Source: Eutreptiella sp. 'Long Island Sound 2002' (Eukaryota > Euglenozoa > Euglenophyceae > Eutreptiales > Eutreptiaceae). From it: a DNA stretch of 64,000 bases. Each line of letters begins with the position of its first letter. The stretch's first letter is position 1. Below, piece by piece: positions 43,159 to 54,275 of this stretch. The DNA is taken from NCBI GenBank assembly GCA_964036045.1, contig OZ038384.1, positions 61,043,355 to 61,107,354 of the forward strand, read 5' to 3'. Below the pieces are notes generated by a model. That model was not told the DNA's origin, made no database searches, and saw only the letters and a program-made list of their open reading frames with translations. The position numbers were made by a program, and so were the translations under genes.

Positions 43159-45650
43159 TGGCCGCCCCGCTGATGGAGTCGTTGAGGGGTCTCGATGTCA
43201 CTAAGAAGCAGCGTAAAGGGAATAAGGAGATGAGAAAAAAACAGATGGCATCAGGCCCGGAACTGACCCCGCAGGCAGCAGCAGCGGCCAAAAATGAGAT
43301 TTTCTGGACGGAGGAGATGAAGCGGTGCTTTGAAGAGCTGAAAATCCGCTTCAGGGATGGTGCGGTGTTGCATCAGCCCGATATGATCCAGCCTTTTTAT
43401 TTGCGTTGTGACTCTGCCACGTATGCGGTGGGGGGGGTCATTGAGCAGATGGGTTCCACGGGCCATCTGCGCCCAGTGGCATTTTTTTCTCGCAGGCTGC
43501 AGGGTAAGGAGGGTTATGGACAGCGTGGCTGGTCCATTAGAGTTAAGGAAACGTATGCGATTGTCGCTACGTTGTTTAAGATTTGCAGTTGGCTGCGTAA
43601 TTCGCCCGTCAAGGTGCAGGTGCGCACTGATCATGAACCGTTGCAGCAGTCGCACACTGAGCACCTGGACACATTAGCTGGACCCATCGGCAGGAGGTGG
43701 CGTTGGCATCAGTTTTTATCCACCTTTGACATAGAGGTTATCTATGTCAAGGGTGAGGATCAGCAGGTCCCCGACATTCTTTCGCGCTGGAGTTATCCGG
43801 CACATCAGGCAGCGCCTGATATTAGTCTCCATGGTACTGCAGATGATTTGTCGGGGTGGCAGCGTGACGAGCAGGCTGACAGGGAGTGGGCTGATGCTGA
43901 ACCGCAGTTTTCTCGTCTTGTGCGGCGTTGGGTGGGGTCTGTGGGGGGGGGTCTTCCCTCACGGCCACGTGCTCGGCGCATGCGTGTACTACAGAGACGC
44001 GTTTGCAGTCAGGGTTGGTCCCCCAGTGCCTTTGCTGCATCCACTGTGCATTCTGCAGATGCTCTGTTTTACCGAAATCTGCCTGTTGCTTCTCTTAGGA
44101 GTGGCAAATCGGCCGATTCTCGAGTTCCTAAATTGGCTGCCGACATCTCTATCTTATTTGAGGATTGGGCTGAATTTTATGCGGCCGATCCAGACCTTGC
44201 AGGTAAATATGCTGCTCTCTCCTCTGATCAGGCTTGCTGGAGGTCGTATTTGCCTCAGCATGTGATTTCAGGAAATAAATTGCGCTTTGCGGGCAAGATA
44301 TTGGTGCCTGCTGCTCTGGTTCCACGGGTCATCGCAGCGGTCCATACTTATGTGCATGGGGGGATAGAAAAGACGTATCAGTTGGTGCGTCGTCGTTTCT
44401 CAGTGCGGAGTATGACCCTGGATGGCTTGTATAAGTCTGTCAAGGCACACTGTGACGCGTGCCATGTTTGCCAGCAGACTAAGCCACGAGTGGGGATAAA
44501 TCCAGACTCTGTACATCATTGTCCCATTCCGGATGACCCCTTCAGCAGTGTGGCATTGGATTTCCTGGATTTGAAGCCTGTGACTGTAAATAGCGTGCAG
44601 TATGATTATTGTATGGTTGTTGTCTGTAGGCTTACGGGGTATGTTCTCGCAGTCCCCTGTACCAAAGCTGGTCTGGATAGTCGGGCCGTTGCTGAGCTGT
44701 TTCTCCGCCATTGCGTGTTTTTTATGGGGCTCCCTGCTGAGTTCCTGTGTGACAATTCTACTTTGCTGAACTCCCAGTTTCTGACAACCCTTGCGGAGTT
44801 GTCTGGCATTGAGAAATATCACAGTGTGGTGTATAGGCATAATAGTAATGGTCGGGCGGAGTCGGCAGTGCAGGGGGTCATGATGGCCCTGCGTAAGTAT
44901 TTGTGCCAGAGTGGAGGTAGTTGGTATCACGCACTGCCTATGGCGGTGTGGGGTCTCAACGATCTGCCAGGGATCGTGGCCCCGTACTCCCCCCATCGAC
45001 TTGTCTTTGGACGGGACCCCCCTGGGTTTGGGGACTGCCCCCCCCATGTTGCTGAGGAGGGCAGTGAATATTCCCTGGATTTTTTTTCCCGCCTGTCAGA
45101 GGAACGGCGTCTGGTACGTCGTAAGTTAGAGTCCCTGCATGCCTCTGTGGCACAACGACTCTCTTCCTCAGTCTCGCCCCTCAATTTTGAGGAGGGTGAT
45201 CGGGTTTGGCTGCGTGATTTGCCGAAGGCAGAGCAGAAAAATTTTGACAAGCTGAAGAGAATCTGGCAGGGCCCATATGCGATTCTCCGGTGGGAAGGGG
45301 GTAACCGTTATTTTGTGGCTACCCCCCAGGGTTCCCGTGTATATAGCATTGATCGTTTGAAGCCCTATCGTCAGGCCCTCACTGGTGACAAGGTGCCACT
45401 GCAGTATCATGCTGACATTGTGGCGCCTCCTGTGGATGATGGCTGGGTGGTTCAGGAAATATTGGGCCATGAGAGGCGTCCTGATCCCGGCCGTCGGGGT
45501 AAGAAGAGGTTGTTCTGGCACGTTCAATGGAAGGGAGCTGAGCAACCCACCTGGGAGCCTGCTTCGCAGTTTGTGCATCACGTGACGGATAAGTGGTTAC
45601 AGTATAATCGCCGTCATAATATTCAAGTGGATTGGTCTGATGTCCATTAG
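43159..45650 (+). CDS. Gypsy-C RNase H, integrase and chromodomain
   Basis: Open, about 830 codons. RNase H: LRCDSATYAVGGVIEQ, YAIVATLFKI, VRTDHEPLQQ, VIYVKGEDQQVPDILSRW. Integrase: HHCC HTYVHGGIEKTYQLVRRRFS...CDACHVCQQ (44344-44478), VALDFLDL (first Asp), CDNSTLLNSQFL (second, ~44749) and NGRAESAVQG (Glu, ~44861). GPY/F: RIWQGPYAILRWEGGNRYFV. Chromodomain: WVVQEILGHERRPD then KRLFWHVQWKGAEQPTWEPA (45446-45570). The frame ends at TAG 45648. It is the best-preserved gypsy block here; the full pol is broken upstream. Confidence 0.93.
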
Positions 45651-47100
45651 CAGGCTGCTTTTTTCCTCCTCTCTCGTTTTTTTTGTGTGCCTGGCCTGTG
45701 TTGAGTTCCCTGCAGTGGACCTGGTTACCATGGTCAGTACTTGACATTTTGCCTCCTTTCATTTTCTGTTTATTCTCTGTGCTTTGTTCTTCCACCCGTC
45801 AGTCAGTTAGTTGCTCTCTCTGCCTGCCCATTGTCATATCTCTGCGCCTGTGTGTCTCAGGTTTCCGAATTCAGCATTCAGAGTTTGATGGAAGCTGGCA
45901 TGCATGGGCAGCCCAATGTAATTAATTCTGTTTTTGGTACAAGTACAAGTACAAGCAATCAAGCTTAAGGAACTCCACCCGTTCTCTTATAGAACGTGGG
46001 CTGGAGCCCCTGGGTAACCTAAAAGAGGGTTGTACCGTGCGCACCACGTGTGGCTTACGCTTTAATGCGTGTGTGAATGCACGAGCATGCACGAGCATAC
46101 ACCAACAACCTGGTCTGATCTTTCTTTTCCTACCAATCTACTCCACAATCACCAACTCTACCAGGGGGTGGCCCCTCCTGGGCTTACTCACCTTACCTAC
46201 CGCTGGAGAGCAAAGCATCGGAAGGGAAAAAGCGAAACACAAGCGACCAAATCGTTTCTGCATAGGTGTGTATGTTCTAATCAGTGGAACGAAAAGGGTG
46301 GTTGTGCTGTAAGAGCAGTTGTCACGGTTGCCCCTCATTGCACCGCAGGGCAGGACCAGTAGCCCCCCGTGACAACCACTCCCTGGCCCAAGGCCACCTG
46401 TCTTTCCCTAATCTCACCTCTAATCATCTGCAATCTTCTAATCTATCCCTGTATCGTTTCCTAGCGCTGCTACAAGGCACGTTCACGGAGACACGAGGCA
46501 GGCAATGTGCATGCTGCATACGAGACGAGCACACCTGTGGTTTATACCTGATTCATTGAAGGCTTTCTGTTGATTTTTGAATTCTTGGATTTTTGATTCT
46601 TGCTGTTAGTGTGGGTGGAATCTTTATGTTTATTTTTGTATGTGTGTTTCGTCATTTTCGTCATTATACGTAACATACGTTTACAATCTTATTAATTCCT
46701 TGTTTTCCGGCGCTTCGCTAAGACCCGCTCCGGCGCGCCGTCCTTTTCTGCGTGGGAATTTCCTGATTTAAGAAATCAGGAGATGACCACAAATCTTATA
46801 AAAATGTGCACCTGATGCACAATTGGATTCTGGTCAGCCATGTGCTTTCAGAAAAATTCTGGGCCGTCATTGGCCGGATTTAGGTGTTGTCGCTTCGCGT
46901 TTGCGTGGATTTGTCCCTCATCCTTCCATTCTTCTGTTGTACAGATATCCTCGCACAGTGTCGCTGAGTAGGCCGCTGTTCGGGCCGAAAAGCAGCAGCA
47001 GGGGACTGAACCAGAACCAAGACCCCACCAAGTGGCAATTTTAATTTAATCGTCGCCCCCCCGCCCCAGTACCGGGACAGGTGTCTCGATCAGGTTCCAT
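45651..47100 (+). other. Non-coding, probable Gypsy-C 3' region
   Basis: No gene recognised. Features seen: a pyrimidine-rich start, GTACAA repeats (about 45937-45956), a palindrome GTGCACCTGATGCAC (about 46805) and a GGCGCGCC-like site at 46733. It may include the 3' LTR, but nothing in 28088-29396 matches it by eye. Confidence 0.4.
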
Positions 47101-48660
47101 GAGACTTAGATCGAGCGTCCTATGAGAGTCTGGCGTTGGGTTGTGTTACGCTGCAGCTTGGAGGGAGGGATGCATATGCATATGGTCTTTCATGCCCTAT
47201 TCTAACCCCACCAAGCCACAGGAACCCCTGCAGCGCCAAGAGTGTTGAGCTTTCTGTTGGAAATTGTCATGAACAATGCAGCAAAAGTCGCTGGCCATGG
47301 CAAAACGCTCTTTTCCAGTGTTAGGGAACCTATAGGTATTTTAGAGTAGGTGTTGAAGCCAAGGAAAGGCCAAGAAAAAATCCCTTTTTCCTGAAAATGC
47401 GACAGTGGTGGCCACCAAAGCACAAGGGGGGAGTAACAAAAAGTGCTTTCCCATTCTTTAGGGTATACGTTAGTTGTATCAGAGGTGCTCTAAGCACTCT
47501 TGCATTTTCACAAGAGAGATAGGCCTTTGGCTTTTGCATGGATGCAAACCGAAGCTTTGCTTCCCTTTTGCGACAAGGGTTGGGGTTCAAAGCGTTAGGG
47601 AAACATTTTGAACACTTCAATCCTTGAAGCACACTATATATGGGGAAAAGTGCATATATTGGCGATATTGGCACGCATATATCTATGGGCCCTTGAGGAA
47701 CAAAAATATGAGCAAACGTTTTTGGAGTAGGCCCATAGTAAGTGTTTTCAAATGTGCCCACTATGGTTAGATTGTCCTCGCCCACCCATGTCATTAGCGT
47801 TTGCATATGAGCGCGTGTGCAAAGAGGCAGTATGGCATGCGTGCTTACAAGGCGACGCTGTATAAAATAGAAGGCAAGGTTGCAAAAATCAACCAAGCCT
47901 TCCACGATGTTCTTCGTGGTCTCTACTTTACATATTGCCTTAGTTCAAGGCTCAACTCCCCATAGGCTCCGAGTACCAGCCTCGGGAGACTGGCCATTTT
48001 GACCTAATCTTCGACGAGACCTTGCCCTTTCCCAAAAAAACGGGTTTTGGTACGCATCGAATTGCGTGGAGCCATTGTTGAGTTGGCTCAAAAAACGAAA
48101 ATGATCTAGGGCTTTTGGTCTTGTGAGCATTGTGTTCGGCGATTTACGTGCATGCTCACACGCACACGAAGTTAGCGTTTGCGCACGCAAATAACTTGGT
48201 GCTACAACATCCATATGCTGCCTAAAACATCCCTATTGCCCGCTTCCCTATACAAAGTGAGATGCCCACGTGAAGGGGGCATGGATATAAGGCATAGGGG
48301 GGAGATGTGGGGTACTGTCTGAACTCATCGTCCTTGAGACCATTGAGTTCGAGCGATCGACGGAAAACCTTGCGCGCTGACTTTCTCGCAGACGCCTCGG
48401 TGGAGACTTCTGGTGAACACACCAGATGAAAGTACATTAAAAACCCTCCAGATCCAGCAGTTGACTTCCCTTGAAACCTCAAAGGTACAGGTGAAAAATC
48501 CCTCGCAAAACTCGCCACGGAGAAGCGACGAAGACGCGAGAACAGGCGACAACAGGCAGCAATTTCACGGCAATTAGAATTCGCGTTACAAATCGGGTAT
48601 TTCACCGATTTCTAACCGAAAATTGATCACGAAAGTAAAATTATGGTAATTCTACATCGA
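47101..48660. other. Unassigned region
   Basis: About 1.5 kb of moderate base composition. Open frames of 75-190 codons exist on the minus strand (47330-47905, 47945-48214, 48222-48605), but their products show no family motif. It may be a remnant of host intergenic DNA or an uncharacterised repeat. I see no tRNA, rRNA or promoter signal. Confidence 0.4.
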
Positions 48661-50285
48661 TTTAAAGGTTAGGGATCGGATTCCGGATCCCGCGGATCAG
48701 AGAAAGGGGATTATCCGCTGAAGGACGGCATTGACGGGGTCGGAGCTGGTGTAACGGCTTCCGGGCCTCCGGGCCATGGACCATGGGCTCTGGGTACCGC
48801 TTCACCCCCCTTCTTAGAGCAAACCCTGGGGGGGCTCGATAACACCCACGCATGGCAGCGGGTACCCAGAACCATCCCCTGAGGGGGGGGTTCACACCTC
48901 ACACTCAGGCTGGTTGTGGGTCAGGTTGCCCATTACGTTCCCACGGTAAGACAGGTATGGTGCTGTAGGTGGTTGTATTGCAAGTATAGTATCAAGTATC
49001 CAGTCCCGGGTCCTGGCGGGGATTGCTCGGCATCTAAAGGACCCGTTAACCCATACCAGGTGCACCGGTCGCCGGCTGCGACGGTCACCACCACAGTGGC
49101 AGTGGCATACACGGCCAACATAGGCATCACACAACGACCGAGGTGGTCCCACAGGTTGAAAGCAACCACAAAGATCCATCAGGCTTCCCCAAGCTTCCCA
49201 AGGTTGCAGACTGGGGGAGAGTCCCCACGGGTCTTCCCTCGGGCGCACCATGTCCATATTCATGACGCGAGTCCAGAGTGGTAAAGCCGCACGAGCTCCT
49301 CCATAAGGGATCGGGCATCAAGGCCGTCTTTTCCCTCGCCCCATTACCACAAAGGCCATGCATGGGGGAGTCCCCATGCAGTCTGGGCGGAGGCGTCGAC
49401 TTTTCAAACCACCAGTTTTCCAGGCAGACTGACCGAGGTCAGGACACCGAAGGTCGCCACCCGGCTGCAAGTGCGTCTGCGAGTCGGTAGGCTCACGCTA
49501 GGACTGACAGTGGCGGACCGCTGGGAGTGTAGTCAGGCAACTGGGCTTCCCGCCTGGCACCTTCAGGATCTCAGCACTCATAGCCACTAGGGCACACAGT
49601 ATCACGGGCACACACACGTGACAATCTGTACTTAGGTACTGATCCACGCTGGACCTTATGTAGAGGCATGGACCCGGCGACTCAGGGCGCCTTCGTATTC
49701 CGATTTGTGTCCCCTCAGGGGGAAAAACTGTCCACACTTATCTGATGGGTCATTAACACTCAACATACAGATGCACATATCCTGGAGGGCGGAAAGATGA
49801 GCAAAAATTAGGTCAATAGGCGTGTAAACACGCTCCGGACGGAGCGCCAAACCACGCCCTGGTAAGGATAAGGCATGGGCAGGGGGAGTTCACAGAAAAA
49901 CGCCTGAGTTCAGGCAACATATAGTCCGCAGACACACAAAGACTGGTCTGGACTCCGCAAGTGCCATGAAACCAGACCACACACCCAGATTCGCAATGCT
50001 GATGACAGCGGCATCCGCTGCGCAACGTCGTATGGGCTGCAAGGCCTCAAGTGCTCAGGAAATGTCAAGGTTAGTCGCCCTGCCTGGTTTCCCAAGCATT
50101 CAGCAGGTGGGGAGTGACGAATAGGAGTAGAAGAAGGGGGCCATCCGCCCCTGGATTCAGCAGGGGGGGTATATGGCCACTGAGATGGCATGTCACCGAA
50201 AGATGGGAGAGAGCAGGCAAGTGAGGGACGATCCGTCGACCAAACAGGCGCTCAAACTTTATCAGGGGAGAGCTCAGGGCGGTGA
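48661..50285 (-). other. Non-coding, probable Gypsy-B 3' region
   Basis: Lies downstream of the Gypsy-B stop and may include its 3' LTR. No matching 5' LTR was found right of 57256. A purine tract AGGAGTAGAAGAAGGGGGCC lies at about 50126 on the plus strand, the wrong strand for a Gypsy-B polypurine tract. No gene seen. Confidence 0.35.
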
Positions 50286-50972
50286 TCAGGCGGCCCTAGT
50301 TGCGATGGTCCGGGTGAGTGCCGCCAAGTCCGAGACGTGGAGCTTGGTCTTGTGCTTGGTGATGTAGTCCATGAAGGGGGTGTTAATCCGCGGCACGAAT
50401 GAGGCGACGGGTTCCCAGGTGTCGTGGGACGGCCCATAGCCTCGCCAACGAACCTTGAACTTCAGGCCACCGGGTGTTGAGGCGTTCGGATGTTGGGCCA
50501 GGATCTTCTCGACGGTATAGTCGTCCTACTCAGCGTAGTCGTCGTCCGAATCGGCAACATGTGCGGTGTAGTCCAGGGACACATGTTGGCCACGGAGATT
50601 GGGTTCCCGCACACGGAGTTGACTTTCGTGGCGCTCCCGAAACTGTCCGTGACCCACCTTGATGCGGTAGGTGTCCTCACCAATCCTGCGGACAACCTCT
50701 CCGGGTGTGAACCAGGTTTTGGTGCGGTGGGTGCCCATGGGGCGGGGTCTGATCACCCACACTGGGTCTCCCACCTTGCACTTTTGCGCTGTCGAACTGG
50801 GGGCGGACTTCTGACGCACGGCATGCTCCTGCTGGAGCTGCCGGCAGATGTCCCGCGCCTTTGCTTCCTGCCGAGGAAAGAATTCCTTGGCGTCCATGGC
50901 CATAACTTCACCCGACAAGGGAAGTCCCCGACCCAGGGGGTCCCTGCGGAACAAAATCTGGTGAGGGGACAA
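50286..50972 (-). pseudogene. Gypsy-B integrase C-terminus and chromodomain
   Basis: The GPY/F-type module is CKVGDPVWVIRPRPMGTHRT, KTWFTPGEVVRRIGEDTYRI. After an in-frame TAG (DYAE-stop-DDYT) comes a chromodomain, YTVEKILAQHPNAS then LKFKVRWRGYGPSHDTWEPV (50520-50400). The frame closes at TGA 50286-50288 after LAALTRTIATRAA. Confidence 0.8.
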
Positions 50973-51004
50973 TCCACCCGGAGTGGGGGTGTGGTGATGG
51001 GCTT

Positions 51005-51640
51005 TTAGGGCAGGCTGCGTTTCCTCAAACCAGTTCCAACGTGGGTTAGTGAGGTGAATCTTGCCTTGCGTAGCTTCTCGATCAGCTGCCTCCCAGCCAC
51101 TTCAGCCTGGCCATTGGACCGGCTGAGGTAGGCGACGCTCTTGGCATGACGTATCCCCATGATGGAACACATGGCCTTGAACCAGCCGCCAGTGAACTGG
51201 GGTCCTCGGTCACTGCAAATGGTGCGGGGGTTGCCAAAGACGGTCAGCCAATGACGGATCATCATGACTGCCACTTCCTTGGCAAGCAACCCCTTTTTGC
51301 GTGCTGGAACGGCTACTACATAGCCGCTGTGGCGGTCCACACAAAGGACCACGCAGTCGAAGATCTCCTTGCCAATGTGGACTTCAGGCATGGAAAAGAC
51401 GTCCATGGCCACGCTTTCCATGGGCTGGTCAGGTACCAGAGTCCATTGGGCTTCCCCCGTGACGTTCCGGTTGTCGAAATTGCAGGCCTGACAGACCGAG
51501 CAACCCTCTCCTGACCTTCTTGATGGCGTTGTAGAGACCGATCTGGTCGATCTCGAGCCGGCGCTGCATATCCAGGGCTTATTTCGGGACCCCTGGGTGC
51601 ATCATGTGGTGGTGCCAAGCCTCACATAGCTCGAGCACTC
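51005..51640 (-). pseudogene. Gypsy-B integrase, zinc-binding and core domains
   Basis: HHCC: WHHHMMHPGVPK, then CSVCQAC across a frame change near 51.5 kb. The core has VAMDVFSMPE (first Asp), TICSDRGPQFTGGWFK (second Asp) and SNGQAEVAGRQLIEKL (Glu). Upstream and downstream frames are shifted, so no intact protein is encoded. Confidence 0.85.
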
Positions 51641-51743
51641 GAGACTCCGGGACCAGCAGCTTACCATTCCGGTAGACCTTGCCATCCTCCTCGGTCAGCC
51701 CCTTTGGCCATCTTTGCCCGTCATCAGGGTCGGTCACAGCCCT

Positions 51744-52500
51744 CTACTCGGCCTCAAAGGCCTCAGACTTGGCGTAGTCGTCGGTCCCGTCGTCCTGGAG
51801 GCACGATTCAGAGAAGAGGTTACCGTCAGACTCAGCTCCCTCAGGGGCAAGTACACTGACCACTCTGCCCATCATCCTTCCGAGGGGGGCATCCGCAGCC
51901 ATGACGACGAAGCATTTAACACCCTCCTCCTCCATCAGACGCTCCATTTCTATGATCCTCTTGGCCTCCGGGGTCTCGGCCTCATCGCCATGGGCGGAGA
52001 CATCTGTCATGCCCTTGCTGGTGGGTAAGGCCCACCTGCTGAGACAGTCCGCCACGGTGTTGTCCTTGCCAGGTACATACACAACCGTGAAGTCGAACTT
52101 GGCCAACGTCTCATGCCATCTTGCCCGTCGGGAGGCCGGACCAGAGGGGGTGTCCGTGTGCTCCTTGTGCCACGACTGCAGACTCTGATGGTCGGTGCGG
52201 ACGGTGACAGGATGGAGGGCTATGTACCCAGCCCACTTCCTGAGAGCCATGACGATGGCATACGCCTCCTTTTCTCGGGGCGTCCACGTCCGTCGCTGGC
52301 CTTCCGCCAGGACTCGGCTTCAGAAGGCCACGGGCACGTGCCTCCCATCGTCAAGCACTTGTTCCAACACAGCTCCAACGGCGTAGTCGGAAGCGTCCGT
52401 GCGCAGGACGAACCCTCGGTCAGGATCCACGAGATGCAGACCCACTGCGGATGGCAGCGCCTGCTTCATCCCCTCAAAGGCACGGTCGGACTCATCATTC
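51744..52500 (-). pseudogene. Gypsy-B RNase H
   Basis: VLRTDASDYAVGAVLEQVL and VPVAF end one open stretch at 52320. A frame change leads to MALRKWAGYIALHP, VTVRTDHQSLQSWHKEH, VVYVPGKDNTVADCLSRW. An acidic linker to the integrase follows. Confidence 0.85.
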
Positions 52501-53921
52501 CAGACCAGAGCCTTCTTGGACCCCTTCTTGGTCTCTTCTCGGTTGCCCTTGAGCATGGCCCTCATGGGGGCCGCATACTCGGCATACATCTTGATATACC
52601 CCGAGTAGTAGTTGCAGAACCCAAAGTATGCTCGTAGCTCAGGGACCGTCTTGGGCTTCTCCCAGTGCTCAATCGCAGCCACCTTGCCGGGTATGGGCTT
52701 CTGCTGCCCGTTCCCTACCACGTGGCAAGCGAAGACCACCTCGCTTACCGCAATGGTGGCCTTGTCACTGCTGCCCGTGAGCTTGTGCCGAACCAGAAGG
52801 TCCAGCACTCGGGTGACGTCCCTCTCGTGTGCCTCCAGCAGCTCTTCATAGCTCATACTGAGGTCCCCGGACGCGATGATCACGTCGTGAACAAAGGGGT
52901 CCGCGCAGTCACGCAACGGTTCAAGCATGTTCTCCAGCATCCGCTGAAAAGCCGCATTGCCGTTGGTAACGCCCATGGGCATCACCCTCCACTGGAGGAG
53001 TCCAAGTGGGGTGCTCATGGCTGTGCAGGCATGGGACTCATCGGCGAGAGGCATCTGATGATAACCATGTTTCAGGTCAATCACCGTGAAGATCCTCTGC
53101 CGGTGTTGCTTTTGCAGCATGTCCTCAATGAGGGGCAGCGTATAGCTGTCATGCTGCGTTTGGGCGTTTAGGCCGCGGTAGTCGACCACCAGCCGCCACT
53201 CTCCAGCCACCTTCTTGGGGACGAAGAAGCACGGGGAGGCCCACTCGGAGTGGCACGGCTCAGGCCAGCCTCTCTCGGGGAACACACGGAGGATCTTCCC
53301 CCCGGCCTCCTTCCTCTCGCGCCTCAGGGCAAATTCCCGGTGTTGCTACACACGTAGGTCCGGCTTCAGTCGTATATTGGCCTCACCATACGGTCCACGA
53401 ACCGGTGGGGGAAACACGGGCTTTCCGCTGAAGAACGTTTCCCCATACTTCTGCTTCAGCCTGGCCCTCAATGCCTGGATCTTGGGGCACTCTTCGGACT
53501 CCGCCTTGGCCTTTCCGGGCACCTGAACCACTGAGCTTACTTGCGGGGTACCTCCGCATGGTTTCGGCTCTGGTGGTCCTTCCAGGTGGCCCAAAGGGCC
53601 ATCTCTGTTGTTGCCTCGGGACAAGTCGCCGTAGGTGAGTGGGTTCCTGCCAATTGGCTCGTCCTGGCGGGACATGTGGTCCAGTACCCTCCTTACGATG
53701 GTATTCCCATCATAGGAACCAGAGACGATGGAGTCCACTTCCCACCAGGCTTTGTCGTGGTCTTTGCCGTCACGCTGGCTGCCCCAGTCGTGGAAGGGCT
53801 GATCCATATACCCCTGAACCAGGTCCAGCTCCTCTTCAGTGAGGAGGTCCTCCGATTCTCCTATGTCATCGGGGGAAACCGCAAAGCATGCCAGGGCTCC
53901 GCTATGATGCGGTTGACACAC
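52501..53921 (-). pseudogene. Gypsy-B linker and reverse transcriptase with altered active site
   Basis: The linker (53921-53346) is acidic and ends YGETFFSGKPVFPPPVRG. RT: SEWASPCFFVPKKVAGEWRL, VVDYRGLNAQTQHDSYTLP, FTVIDLKHGYHQMPLAD, MPMGVTNGNAAFQRML, FVHDVIIAS, KPIPGKVAAIEHWEKP, YFGFCNYYSGYI. The Y/F-V-D-D box reads FVHD (52876-52887): the first catalytic Asp is His, which should abolish activity. A stop (TAG) interrupts the frame near 53341. Confidence 0.88.
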
Positions 53922-54274
53922 ACAAAGTCCGTGGTGTCAGTCTGTTCAAGGCCCCCATCCACATAGTGGAATTCCGTTGGCCATCTCCCGGGTGGCATGG
54001 GCCGTCCTTTAGCATCCTGATAGACACTCTCTCGAGCCGGTAGGACGACGTTGTTTAAGGTCATGTTGGTCAGTGAGACAACCCGATCTCGGGTTTCTTC
54101 CTCCTCAGTGCATCCCCTGGGAACGAACGGCACTGCCTTGGAGCAGTCCTTGCGGATCTTCGCTACCGCCCCGGCGATGTCCCCTCGGGGGCAATGGATC
54201 CACATCATACCCTGATGCGGACCCCAGTGCTTCTTCCACGCCGAATCCTGGGCGCTCCAGTACTTCTCACACAC
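53861..54274 (-). pseudogene. Gypsy-B methyltransferase-like domain (between gag and RT)
   Basis: It sits where Gypsy-A and Gypsy-C carry their Dam-like module, with the same layout: KYWSAQDSAWKKHWG, MMWIHCPRGDIAGAVAKIRK at the NPPW position, then SKAVPFVPRG on the next strand and TRDRVVSLTNMTLNNVVLP. The active-site motif is missing. The 5' edge abuts LINE-B. Homology to the other two is by pattern and position, hence tentative. Confidence 0.45.
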
Positions 54275-54275
54275 C

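Larger units (their letters stand above)
29397..45650 (+). mobile_element. Gypsy-C: Ty3/gypsy chromovirus, split by T2
   Basis: Coding parts in order: gag with zinc knuckles (29397-32927), spacer (32940-33310), T2 insertion, protease (from about 40117), methyltransferase-like domain and RT (41455-43173), RNase H, integrase and chromodomain (to 45650). The order fits a chromovirus. Disabling changes are four in-frame TGAs in gag, two TAGs in pol and frameshifts near 40515 and 43160. LTRs were not identified. Confidence 0.85.

Noticed and set aside
47330-48605. Minus-strand frames as host genes
   Set aside because: No domain, biased composition or splice pattern supports them; lengths are within chance for this region.
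28088-50285. Paired LTRs for Gypsy-A, -B or -C
   Set aside because: The expected flanks (28088-29396, 45651-47100, 48661-50285, 57257-57750) were compared by eye and no matching direct repeats with TG...CA ends were found.
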